Assembly: GCF_004335015.1 (NCBI RefSeq)
Contig: NZ_RQRU01000005.1
Coordinates: forward strand, 142,537-206,536
Reading direction: 5' to 3'
DNA: 64,000 bases
DNA from: Psychrobacter pygoscelis
Lineage (GTDB): Bacteria > Pseudomonadota > Gammaproteobacteria > Pseudomonadales > Moraxellaceae
The notes under the pieces are model-generated. The model was given only the letters and a program-made list of their open reading frames with translations. It was not told the origin of the DNA and ran no database searches. The position numbers were made by a program, and so were the translations under genes. Shown piece by piece: positions 26,578-34,411 of this stretch (position 1 is its first letter; each line of letters starts with the position of its first letter).

Positions 26578-27393
26578 TCAAGCAAGCCCTTTATAGAGGA
26601 AGTAAACGCCCACAACAAATAGTAATACCGAAAAGCATTTTTTTAATAATTGTGGTGACAGCATATGAGCGACTTTTGCACCAAGCTTAGCCGTGAAAAA
26701 GCTCATAATACCAATACCTAAAAAGGCATAAATATGCACAAAACCAATGGTATTAGGCACATTGACTTGTGCCTTCATTCCAAAAATCATAAAGCCTAAA
26801 GCACCGGCAATAGCAATGGGCAGGCCACACGCTGCTGACGTGCCCACCGCTTTTTGCATGACCACGCCATAACGGCTGAGATAAGGCACGGTTAAGCTAC
26901 CACCGCCGATACCGAAAATGGCTGAAGCGATACCTATACCAGCTCCTGCCGCTAATTGCTTAGGCGTTGAAGGCAAGGCTTGACTGGTATTACTGGTATT
27001 AACAGCTGTCGGCTTTTTGCCACCCCTAAACATTTTAAAGGCGACCCAAAGCAAAAAGATGCCGACGATGATTTGTAGATGAACCCCAGAGAGCCATCCT
27101 GCAATTCCAGCGCCTAAAAAGCAGCCAATCGCCATTCCCGGTGCTAAATTTTTGAATACCGGCCACATGACAGCGCCCTTTTTATTGTGGGCCATTAGGG
27201 AGCTAATAGAGGTCACCACAATAGTCGCAAGTGACGTACCTAACGCCAGATGCATGATATCGTCAGCACTGTAACCCATCTGGGTAAAAACAAGATATAA
27301 AAGCGGCACAATAATTGTTCCACCGCCGACACCAAAAAGCCCTGCAGCAAATCCTGCTAGCGCCCCTATTATTAAAAAAATAATTAATTCCAC
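26578..27393 (-). CDS. TSUP family transporter (TauE/SafE-like)
   Basis: 271 residues with about eight hydrophobic segments. The duplicated Gly-rich motifs GLFGVGGGTIIVPLL (about residues 19-33) and AIFGIGGGSLTVPYL (about 159-173) are the TauE/SafE hallmark. This family moves sulfite, sulfonates or other small organosulfur anions across the inner membrane. It is the last gene of the cluster after mesX, mesD and the flavin reductase (64 bp gap), which suggests a sulfur- or methyl-donor-related substrate; that link is inference. Confidence 0.88.
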   Translation of the reverse strand: MELIIFLIIGALAGFAAGLFGVGGGTIIVPLLYLVFTQMGYSADDIMHLALGTSLATIVVTSISSLMAHNKKGAVMWPVFKNLAPGMAIGCFLGAGIAGWLSGVHLQIIVGIFLLWVAFKMFRGGKKPTAVNTSNTSQALPSTPKQLAAGAGIGIASAIFGIGGGSLTVPYLSRYGVVMQKAVGTSAACGLPIAIAGALGFMIFGMKAQVNVPNTIGFVHIYAFLGIGIMSFFTAKLGAKVAHMLSPQLLKKCFSVLLFVVGVYFLYKGLA

Positions 27394-27457
27394 AGGATAT
27401 TTTCTTCACAGTTCGATGGTAGTTGAAGGGCTCATTACTATTAACAAGAGCATTGAT

Positions 27458-27958
27458 TTAAGCAAACTCGACTTGGCCGGCTCGACCAATTTGATGGTAG
27501 CCGCGTTTAAAATAAACCAAACTCTCCTCATGCTCGCTTTGCTTAATGGCGACAACTCGGCAGATAAATACGCTATGCGTACCAACGCGCTGAATCTGCT
27601 CAATCTCACAGTCGAAGCTGACCAAGGCATCCTCTAAAATAGGAGCACCTGTGACCAGCTTAGTCCAGGCCCCCTGTTTAAAGCGCTCTTCTGAGCACAG
27701 CTTAGAAGCAAATGTATTGGATATCGGCTCATGCTGCGCGCCTAACACATTGACACTTAAAATTTTATTTTCAATAAAGTGAGCGTGTGAGCGAGACGCC
27801 TGATTCATACATACCAGTAGCGTTGGCGGCGTGTCTGTGACACTACACACTGCCGATGCCGTAAACCCATGACAGCCAGAGGGGCCTTGAGTGGTAATAA
27901 CATTGACTGCTGTCGTTAACGAAGACATGGCATTTCTAAAATCAGTTGCTTCAATCAT
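27458..27958 (-). CDS. Flavin reductase family protein
   Basis: 166 residues. The split-barrel flavin reductase pattern is clear: FRNAMSSLTTAVNVITT, GFTASAVCSVTDTPPTLLVCMN (flavin-binding), ILSVNVLGAQHEPISNTFA and the C-terminal YHQIG. Such proteins reduce FMN or FAD with NAD(P)H for a partner enzyme. Here it follows mesD by 170 bp on the same strand. Association of a flavin reductase with MesD/MesX suggests it supplies reduced flavin to that oxygen-requiring system, which is inference from context. Confidence 0.88.
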   Translation of the reverse strand: MIEATDFRNAMSSLTTAVNVITTQGPSGCHGFTASAVCSVTDTPPTLLVCMNQASRSHAHFIENKILSVNVLGAQHEPISNTFASKLCSEERFKQGAWTKLVTGAPILEDALVSFDCEIEQIQRVGTHSVFICRVVAIKQSEHEESLVYFKRGYHQIGRAGQVEFA

Positions 27959-28033
27959 CGTTTAAATCCTAAATTTGAGATCGATAAGTGTATTGATAAG
28001 CAAAGTACGCATAAGCTTAAACAAACGACTGAA

Positions 28034-28089
28034 GGCTAGGTTTTTGCAGTAGGTTGAAAGTCTCAACTCACTGAACAAAAACCATAGCC
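28034..28089. repeat. 56-bp imperfect long hairpin between mesD and the flavin reductase gene
   Basis: Left arm GGCTAGGTTTTTGCAGTAGG continuing TTGA, right arm complementary to GGCTATGGTTTTTGTTCAGT continuing GAGTTGA, loop about 5 nt. Roughly 23 pairs with three small bulges or mismatches. There is no long T-run after it on either strand. It could be an RNA-processing or partial attenuation structure within the operon, or a miniature mobile element. Confidence 0.6.
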
Positions 28090-28128
28090 CACAAAGACCA
28101 AATTTTGTGTTAGCTTAAGCAGTAACGT

Positions 28129-29184
28129 CTAAGCCGTCAGCTCATTGCGAATGATTGCAGCGCCTGCGCTTAATGCCGCAAGCTTACCGCGAGCAACCTC
28201 ACGAGACAAAGGGGCCATACCGCAGTTGGTCGAAGGATACAGCTTGTCCGCATCGACAAATTGCAGGGCTTTACGTAGCGTATTGGCTACTTCATCTGCG
28301 GTTTCAATATGGTTGGTTGCCACATCAATGGCACCAATCATCACTTTTTTACCGCGAATCAGTTCAATCAAATCCATAGGCACATGAGAGTTCTGACACT
28401 CAAGCGAGACAATATCAATCTTCGACTGTTGTAGCTTAGGGAACGCTTGCTCATATTGACGCCACTCTGAACCCAGTGTCTTTTTCCAATCGTTGTTGGC
28501 TTTGATGCCATAGCCGTAGCAGATATGCACAGCCGTTTCACACTTTAGCCCTTCGATTGCCCGCTCTAATGTGGCAACACCCCAGTCATTCACGTCATCA
28601 AAGAATACATTGAACGCTGGCTCATCAAATTGAATGATGTCCACACCCACCGCTTCTAACTCTTTGGCTTCTTCATTAAGAATTTTGGCAAATTCCCACG
28701 CCAGTTTTTCACGGCTTTTATAGTGACCGTCATACAGCGTATCGATCATGGTCATCGGGCCAGGCAGCGCCCATTTAATGGGCTGCTTGGTTTGCTCACG
28801 TAAAAACTTCGCATCATCAACAAAGACAGGCTTTTGCCGGCTTACTGCGCCAACGACAGATGGCACGCTGGCCTCATAACGATTGCGAATTTTAACGGTC
28901 TTGCGGTTCTCAAAATCTACGCCATCAAGATGCTCAATAAACGTGGTCACAAAATGCTGACGAGTCTGCTCGCCATCACTAACAATATCAATCCCTGCCT
29001 GCAGTTGCTCTTGTAATGAGACCCGCAGGGCATCTTGTTTGGCTTCTAGCAGCTGCTCACCTTCTAAGGCCCAAGGAGACCAAATCCTCTCAGGTTCTGC
29101 TAACCAAGAAGGCTTTGGCAAGCTTCCCGCTGTTGATGTCGGTAACAAGTTTAATGGTATTGATTTCGCTGATACTGTGGTCAT
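28129..29184 (-). CDS. mesD: Folate-independent methionine synthase (MetE C-terminal-like core, MesD)
   Basis: 351 residues, about half the size of MetE, equivalent only to its catalytic C-terminal barrel. Zinc ligands are visible: His220 and Cys222 in VHICYGYG, Glu262 in SLECQNSH and Cys321 in STNCGMAPLSR. DEPAF (about residues 187-191) is the homocysteine-site loop. The folate-binding N-terminal half is absent. Proteins of this type paired with DUF1852 have been described as MesD in Acinetobacter. They methylate homocysteine without folate, need MesX and oxygen, and use an unidentified methyl donor. mesX lies 53 bp upstream on the same strand. Confidence 0.88.
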   Translation of the reverse strand: MTTVSAKSIPLNLLPTSTAGSLPKPSWLAEPERIWSPWALEGEQLLEAKQDALRVSLQEQLQAGIDIVSDGEQTRQHFVTTFIEHLDGVDFENRKTVKIRNRYEASVPSVVGAVSRQKPVFVDDAKFLREQTKQPIKWALPGPMTMIDTLYDGHYKSREKLAWEFAKILNEEAKELEAVGVDIIQFDEPAFNVFFDDVNDWGVATLERAIEGLKCETAVHICYGYGIKANNDWKKTLGSEWRQYEQAFPKLQQSKIDIVSLECQNSHVPMDLIELIRGKKVMIGAIDVATNHIETADEVANTLRKALQFVDADKLYPSTNCGMAPLSREVARGKLAALSAGAAIIRNELTA

Positions 29185-29237
29185 GTTGTCTCATCTTCTA
29201 TTTTTGAGCTTTTATAATTAGGCTAGATAGCGCTTAA

Positions 29238-30230
29238 TTAAGCGGCATCTATATTACCAGAGTAGCTTGCTGCCCACTCTTGAAGAATGGCTTGATTAGG
29301 CTTGATAAACTGCTCTTCAGTAAATTTACCTTGCTTCACTGCCATCTGGCTACGCTCTTCACGGTCATACTCCACTTGCGTCAGTGAGTAATCTTGATAC
29401 TTCAAGCTAGGCTGATAGACTTGAGCGGCGGCTGAGTTGGCATTGTAAAGCTCAGGTCGGTAGATTTTTTGGAAAGTCTCCATAGTACTAATAGCACTGA
29501 TCAGCTCAAGATCGGTGTAATCACTTAGCAAGTCACCCGCAAAATAAAACGCTAGCGGTGCAACACTACCGGTAGGCATGAAGTAGCGAACCGTCAAACC
29601 CATCTTGTGGAAATACTCGTCGGTTAACGAATACTCATCTTGTCTGTACTCTACGCCTAATACAGGATGACAATTCGTCGTACGGTGATACGTTTTGCTG
29701 GTTGAGACACTCAGACAAATTACTGGTTGTTTATCAAACTTGGCTTGATAGGCCTCTGAATTCAATAAATGTTTAAACAACTTACCATGCAGGTCACCGA
29801 AATTTTCTGGTGGCGGCGTTTGTGGATTTTTATCAAAATGCTCTAACAATACGACGCTAAAGTCATAATCGCGTACATAAGAAGAAAAACTATTACCGAT
29901 CATACCGTCAATGCGTTTGTTATCCTTGTGATCCACAATCGTGGTCTTTAGCATCTCGATGACAGGGAAAGTGTCGCCATTGCCCTCAATATCTAAATTC
30001 GCAGAAACGATGTCAACTTCGATAGAATAACGATCGGCTGTCGGGTTGTCCCAGTGCGCCAAAGCGTTAAAACGGTTATTCATCATGGTCAATGCTTTGC
30101 GTAAGTTCTCTTGACGCTGCTCCCCTCGAGCCAAGTTCGCAAAGTTGGTTGTCAGACGTGTGCTGTCTGCAGGATGATAATCTTCATCAAAACGAATGTT
30201 CTTAATTGAATATGTAAACGCTTTACTCAT
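29238..30230 (-). CDS. mesX: DUF1852 protein, MesD partner (MesX)
   Basis: 330 residues, no signal peptide. FTYSIKNIRFDEDYHPADSTRLTTNFANLARGE at the N-terminus, GMIGNSFSSYVRDYDFSVV in the middle and RPELYNANSAAAQVYQPSLKYQDYSLTQVEYDREERS near the C-terminus match DUF1852. This family co-occurs with MetE-core methionine synthases, and MesX is required for MesD activity in the reported system. It is the first gene of the cluster, downstream of a MetR-type operator. The exact chemistry of MesX is not known. Confidence 0.88.
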   Translation of the reverse strand: MSKAFTYSIKNIRFDEDYHPADSTRLTTNFANLARGEQRQENLRKALTMMNNRFNALAHWDNPTADRYSIEVDIVSANLDIEGNGDTFPVIEMLKTTIVDHKDNKRIDGMIGNSFSSYVRDYDFSVVLLEHFDKNPQTPPPENFGDLHGKLFKHLLNSEAYQAKFDKQPVICLSVSTSKTYHRTTNCHPVLGVEYRQDEYSLTDEYFHKMGLTVRYFMPTGSVAPLAFYFAGDLLSDYTDLELISAISTMETFQKIYRPELYNANSAAAQVYQPSLKYQDYSLTQVEYDREERSQMAVKQGKFTEEQFIKPNQAILQEWAASYSGNIDAA

Positions 30231-30344
30231 GGTGATTTGCTACCCTAATCTAATCTCATTATTGGAGATAAAACCAAATTTCTATAGTGGTGCATCATAC
30301 CTAATTCGCTACATGAATAAAAACGATGCTATCTAAATTTAAGA

Positions 30345-30357
30345 TGAATATCATTCA
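30345..30357. promoter_or_regulatory. MetR-type operator upstream of mesX
   Basis: TGAATATCATTCA is an exact match to the MetR consensus TGAA-N5-TTCA and lies within a 15-bp palindrome (ATGAATATCATTCAT). It is 115 bp upstream of the mesX ATG. MetR is the homocysteine-responsive activator of metE and metH, so it is a natural regulator for mesX-mesD. Partial resemblance to a Fur half-site is noted. Confidence 0.6.
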
Positions 30358-30687
30358 TGTTGTTAAATTCATGCGATTGTACAAAGCTAGAAAGCAGAGG
30401 CTTTGCCCGTTTTATTTATAGTCGAGTCTAAATAAAATAGCGTTGTTGTCTTATGATGCGGCACCAGTATAAATTTTCCTGGCTTGCTGCGGGCATGCCG
30501 ATAAAGGCTGCAAGACATTCATCTCAGCACCGCTGTGTCGTTTTATGATGAACTGGCTATGGCGTCGATAATAGATGAGCCAAGCTGAGAAATCGGTAAA
30601 GGAAAACTTGATAGAGCGACCAATCGACAAGGTTTTACTGGTATGGTAGCCAATACTTACGCGCGTACTTTAACCTCAGTAATAAAA

Positions 30688-30719
30688 TAAAAAAACGCTT
30701 TCAGTTGAAAGCATTTTTA
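30688..30719 (-). terminator. Terminator of the lipoprotein gene
   Basis: Stem GCTTTC-AGTT-GAAAGC with A-run and T-run flanks on both strands. On the minus strand it follows the lipoprotein stop by about 35 bp. Confidence 0.75.
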
Positions 30720-30752
30720 TTATTTAGTCTAGTTTATTTTGTCTAGTGCTAT

Positions 30753-31649
30753 TTATTTAATGCTGATAGTTGCAGATGGTAATGAATCCGCTGCTTTGTT
30801 ATCAAGCATCATCATACCCTGCTCGTTAGTAATGGTGCCAACCAATGGTTTGATGCTAAAAGGAGCCTCACTATTATCAGGGTTAGGCTCTACTGATATA
30901 ACAGCGATTTTACCCACTAAGTCTTTTGCAGGATTCACATAGTCTTCACCAGGAAATGCAGGAGCATCTTGCATACCTTTAGCTGGGCCTGCACCATTGC
31001 TATCTGCTTCGTCACTCTTTGTAAAAGTACCTGTGCTTATAGGTCCGTTATCTACTATCCAACCCTCATATACCCAACCATCTGGTAGCTCAGGTAAGTT
31101 TAGGCCTGCTTTAGGTATACTAGAACTTTTATCTATATACCAAATTCCTTGAGTCGGTGTCGCATTTTTATTAGTCGGCGTCGCTAGAATATACCTCGCC
31201 GTTGCTTGACTAAAATCAGTGCCTAAGGCAGTAGCATGGCTGGTGCTCAATATGGATGTATTCTGGACAATATCGCCGCCCAATATATGTATATCTGTTG
31301 GCTTTTTAATATCATCGCCTTCTTCATTGGCAGGCTCAATCGTTAATACAAACTTAGTGGCGTCATCCGCATCTGCTTTGAGTACTTCAAACGTTTGAGT
31401 GGCATCTTTATCATTAGCATCAATATCAAACTTACCTGTCGCGATCGGACCATTTGAGGTAATTAACCAACCTTCATAATCAAAGTCATCACCCAATGGT
31501 TCTAAATTAGCGGGGGTAAACGAAATAGTGCTTTTTTGTTCAGAGGCTACATCGTTATAACTATTATTTTCATCTTCACAACCTATTAGGGCAATAGCAG
31601 TGGTGGCAACCATTAATCCTTTAACTAGCACGCTTTTATGATTCATCAT
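30753..31649 (-). CDS. Lipoprotein with two internal repeats (anti-sigma-factor-domain-like)
   Basis: 298 residues. A signal peptide ends in the lipobox IALIGC (Cys24). Two related units occur: LEPLGDDFDYEGWLITSNGPIATGKF (about residues 50-75) and LPELPDGWVYEGWIVDNGPISTGTF (about 185-209). The shared core is YEGW-x5-GPI-x-TG-x-F. A similar YEGW motif is seen in the extracellular domain of RskA-type anti-sigma factors, but there is no cytoplasmic or transmembrane portion here. It is acidic. The role is unknown; export to the periplasmic face of a membrane is likely. Confidence 0.8.
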   Translation of the reverse strand: MMNHKSVLVKGLMVATTAIALIGCEDENNSYNDVASEQKSTISFTPANLEPLGDDFDYEGWLITSNGPIATGKFDIDANDKDATQTFEVLKADADDATKFVLTIEPANEEGDDIKKPTDIHILGGDIVQNTSILSTSHATALGTDFSQATARYILATPTNKNATPTQGIWYIDKSSSIPKAGLNLPELPDGWVYEGWIVDNGPISTGTFTKSDEADSNGAGPAKGMQDAPAFPGEDYVNPAKDLVGKIAVISVEPNPDNSEAPFSIKPLVGTITNEQGMMMLDNKAADSLPSATISIK

Positions 31650-31888
31650 AATCTATTATCCATTTTGTTTATGAGTCATATGTACATAATTATGTACATA
31701 CACCTTAGTCGCACCAAGTCGTGTTTTTCTTACAAATTTTTATTTTTTAATTGTAACCACAGTCTATTTGCTGTTTTTTAGGCTTTAGAGGTGCAGGAAT
31801 AATCTGACACTGAAATTAAATCGGATTTAAATAAGCTTGATAACCTACTGTTCACCTATAAATTAACTGTTTAAGCATCTAAGAATTA
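31650..31888. other. Intergenic DNA before the IS remnant
   Basis: About 240 bp, AT-rich, with the promoter region of the lipoprotein gene on the minus strand. No ORF or repeat is supported. Confidence 0.35.
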
Positions 31889-32215
31889 GGAGCTGTCCTA
31901 GATAAGTAAATTTATTTAGGATAGCGACGCGAGGAAAATAAATTAAGTTGGTACAAACAAAGCAGATTAATTGAACTATTCATTGCGGATTCTACAATAA
32001 GAACAGCGGCCAATTCAGTTGGCGTGAACAATTGAGAACTTCTGGAACCAAGCAAAGCGTCATTTACGTAAGTTTAACGGCGTTCCAAAAACATATTTCC
32101 ACCTGTATTTGAAAACATGTGAGTGGTGATTTAATCACAGTGACCCATAGTCGCAACTACTACAATTAAAACAATAGATTAAACAGGGCTTGAACTGGTT
32201 ATCTACAACAGCTCC
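31889..32215 (+). mobile_element. Internally deleted IS1595-family (IS1016-like) insertion sequence
   Basis: Terminal inverted repeats GGAGCTGTCCTAGATAA (from 31889) and the complement of TTATCTACAACAGCTCC (to 32215) match at 15 of 17 positions and resemble IS1016 ends. Inside, the + strand encodes the transposase N-terminus (SWYKQSRLIELFIADSTIRT then AANSVGVNN and a stop). This is followed directly by the C-terminal part (NFWNQAKRHLRKFNGVPKTY, FHLYLKTCEW, stop, FNH). The middle of the transposase, including the DDE-type catalytic region, is gone. At 327 bp this is a dead copy or a MITE-like derivative. No clear target duplication is seen. Confidence 0.82.
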
Positions 32216-32452
32216 TTACCTAATATATAGTCAATCCATAATAATATTGGTATAAGGAATCCGAGTGCAGGCTATACAGTAGTATGGCTAGTGAGGATGA
32301 CACCGTAACAGTTTTATTGTGGGGCGACTATAGCACCTAACATCACTGAATCATCTTATCCTTGTTGATCAGCGAATCATTATTTTCAGTAGTGCCGCCG
32401 TTACCATAATACCCATCATCCTAGGTTGACTGCGCAGAGGTTGACTACGCAG
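32216..32452. other. Intergenic DNA between IS remnant and fhuB
   Basis: About 237 bp. A 15-bp tandem duplication GGTTGACT(G/A)CGCAG lies at 32424-32452, immediately past the fhuB stop. No terminator with a T-run is visible for the fhu operon. Confidence 0.4.
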
Positions 32453-34411
32453 TTATGCACGAATACGGCGCATTAAATATAAGAAATACGCACCGCCAAT
32501 GACAGCGGCAATGGTGCCGGCAGGAATCTCATAAGGGAATATGATATAGCGACCAATCCAATCGGCGATAATCATAAGTCCAGCCCCTAGTAGCGCCGCT
32601 AATGGTAGTTGCCGCTCAAGCTGAACTGCGCCTAAGGATGTGGCCAGATGCGGAATCATAAGACCCACAAAACTAAGCGGTCCCACCGCCAAGGTACTCG
32701 CCGCGCTTAATCCAGCCACTACGACTAAGATCATAAGCTCAGTAAGCTTAACGGTAACTCCTAAACTACGTGCCACAGTCTCGCCAAGGCCAAGCAGTCG
32801 CAACGGCTTGATTAGCAGCATGCTAGCGACAAACAATACGACAGCGCAGCTCATCAGCCACCAAGCTGTCTCTGGTCTGGCGCTATAAGTAGTTCCTGAT
32901 AGCCAGCTGAGCATCGCTTGGAGACGTGGATCACCAGTCAGCTTGATAATATTAAGAATACCACTCATAAGTGCGGCTACAGCAATACCGACCAGTAGCA
33001 AATACGCAGGGTCTAGTCGTCGAGCTAGCCATAATATTAATAGCAGCACGAGCACCGCACCAGCGCCGCCAGCCAGTACCATAGTCCCCATCCCCATGGA
33101 GATACCAATGGCTGGTAACAAAATAAAGGCGAGGAGCACACCAAGCGCAGCGCCAGAGCTAATCCCTAACACCTCGGGACTGGCCATCGGATTACGAGTT
33201 AGTGTCTGAAGAAGCACCCCTGCCGTAGCCAACATAACCCCTGTAGCGGCTGCACTGAGCGTCCTTGGGAGACGAAACTCAGTGAGGATTCGGCTATCGA
33301 GCATGACCTGCCAGCCTGACAGTGTCGGTGCAATCAGTACCGCTGCTACCACTAATACTATCAAACCTGCTGCAATTCCTTGCCAAGCAACGCGTCGGCG
33401 CTTTGCGACTAGCATTGGCGTTACTGACTCATTGTGCTGACGCCGCTGGCGCATAATTAGCCAAATAATAAGCGGCGCGCCCAAGACGCCTGTCATTGCA
33501 CCAGCAGGAACAGGAATACTCACCGACTGTTCGATCAAGGTGACGACATTGCTGGTGATCCAAAGTAGCAAGGCACCAAGTGAAAACCCTGATAAGAGGC
33601 GATGGCTGAGCTTAGAGATATTGAGCACATTGACTAAGGTTGCCGCCCCCAAACCAATAAAGCTGAGCATACCAAGGCGACTAACCACTAAAGCAGTCGC
33701 TAAGGCCACCATAACCACAACAATAATGCGAATAGTAGCGACAGGCACACCCATACTACTGGCTTGACGGTCATCTAGACTCATCAAAGTTAACGGCTTG
33801 AGCAGCGGTAAAATACCAAGACCCAGCAGCGCAGCGGCTAAAGTTAATTGCTGCGAGCTTTGCCAGCTACTTTGAAGAAGCGAGCCTGCCCCCCACGTCA
33901 TAACCCCTAACGCTTTTTCGGAAAAGAAAATCAGTAGCAAGCCCGCCATGGCTGCTAATAAAATATTGACCACTAAACCGCCAAGCACGAGTACCAAGGG
34001 ATTCATACGGCTTGGCGCAGCAAGGGCAAATACCAACCCCATACTCAGCAGTGCGCCCACGAACGCTACCCAAAAGCTACCATAGATACCAAAGCTGGGG
34101 AAAAACAAGGTGACGATTAATAACGCTATCTGTGCACCGCTACCTACTCCAAGTGTGGTATCCGATGCCAAGCTGTTTTTGACCAGTTGCTGTAGCAGCA
34201 CACTGACCACACCCAGCAGCCCCCCAGCCACAATAGCGATCCACATGGTCGGTACGATCTGCAGCTGAATAGCCATCATCTCAATAGGCAGCTGGGTTGA
34301 TGCTTGCCACAATTTGCTAATAGGCCAGTGCCACAACTGTGTGACTACCGCATAACTGCTCACCAAAGCTAATATAAGCATGACCAGTAGCACTACTATC
34401 TTCTTACTCAC
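32453..34411 (-). CDS. fhuB: Fe(3+)-hydroxamate ABC transporter permease FhuB
   Basis: 652 residues: a fused double-length permease of the FecCD family with about 20 membrane segments, as in E. coli FhuB. The two halves each carry the family motifs (GAGSLLQSSW...LLGLG and WLSGTTYSARPETAWWL; GAATLVNVL and SFVGLMIPHLA). The frame is open to a TTG at 34453, but the GTG at 34411 gives a normal start (SKKIVVLLVML). It overlaps the fhuD stop by GTGA, with GAGGG upstream, so translational coupling is likely. It is the last gene of fhuCDB. Confidence 0.92.
   Translation of the reverse strand: MSKKIVVLLVMLILALVSSYAVVTQLWHWPISKLWQASTQLPIEMMAIQLQIVPTMWIAIVAGGLLGVVSVLLQQLVKNSLASDTTLGVGSGAQIALLIVTLFFPSFGIYGSFWVAFVGALLSMGLVFALAAPSRMNPLVLVLGGLVVNILLAAMAGLLLIFFSEKALGVMTWGAGSLLQSSWQSSQQLTLAAALLGLGILPLLKPLTLMSLDDRQASSMGVPVATIRIIVVVMVALATALVVSRLGMLSFIGLGAATLVNVLNISKLSHRLLSGFSLGALLLWITSNVVTLIEQSVSIPVPAGAMTGVLGAPLIIWLIMRQRRQHNESVTPMLVAKRRRVAWQGIAAGLIVLVVAAVLIAPTLSGWQVMLDSRILTEFRLPRTLSAAATGVMLATAGVLLQTLTRNPMASPEVLGISSGAALGVLLAFILLPAIGISMGMGTMVLAGGAGAVLVLLLILWLARRLDPAYLLLVGIAVAALMSGILNIIKLTGDPRLQAMLSWLSGTTYSARPETAWWLMSCAVVLFVASMLLIKPLRLLGLGETVARSLGVTVKLTELMILVVVAGLSAASTLAVGPLSFVGLMIPHLATSLGAVQLERQLPLAALLGAGLMIIADWIGRYIIFPYEIPAGTIAAVIGGAYFLYLMRRIRA

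Larger units (their letters stand above)
30231..30752. other. Intergenic region upstream of mesX
   Basis: About 520 bp. Contents: a MetR-type operator at 30345-30357, an 8-9 bp inverted repeat TTTATTTA/TAAATAAA at about 30411-30436, and a terminator at 30688. No SAM-riboswitch-like motif was recognised. The stretch 30440-30680 shows no ORF that I can support. Confidence 0.45.

Noticed and set aside
30231..30752. SAM riboswitch upstream of mesX
   Set aside because: No conserved SAM-I, SAM-II or SAH motifs found by eye; only a MetR-type operator is supported.
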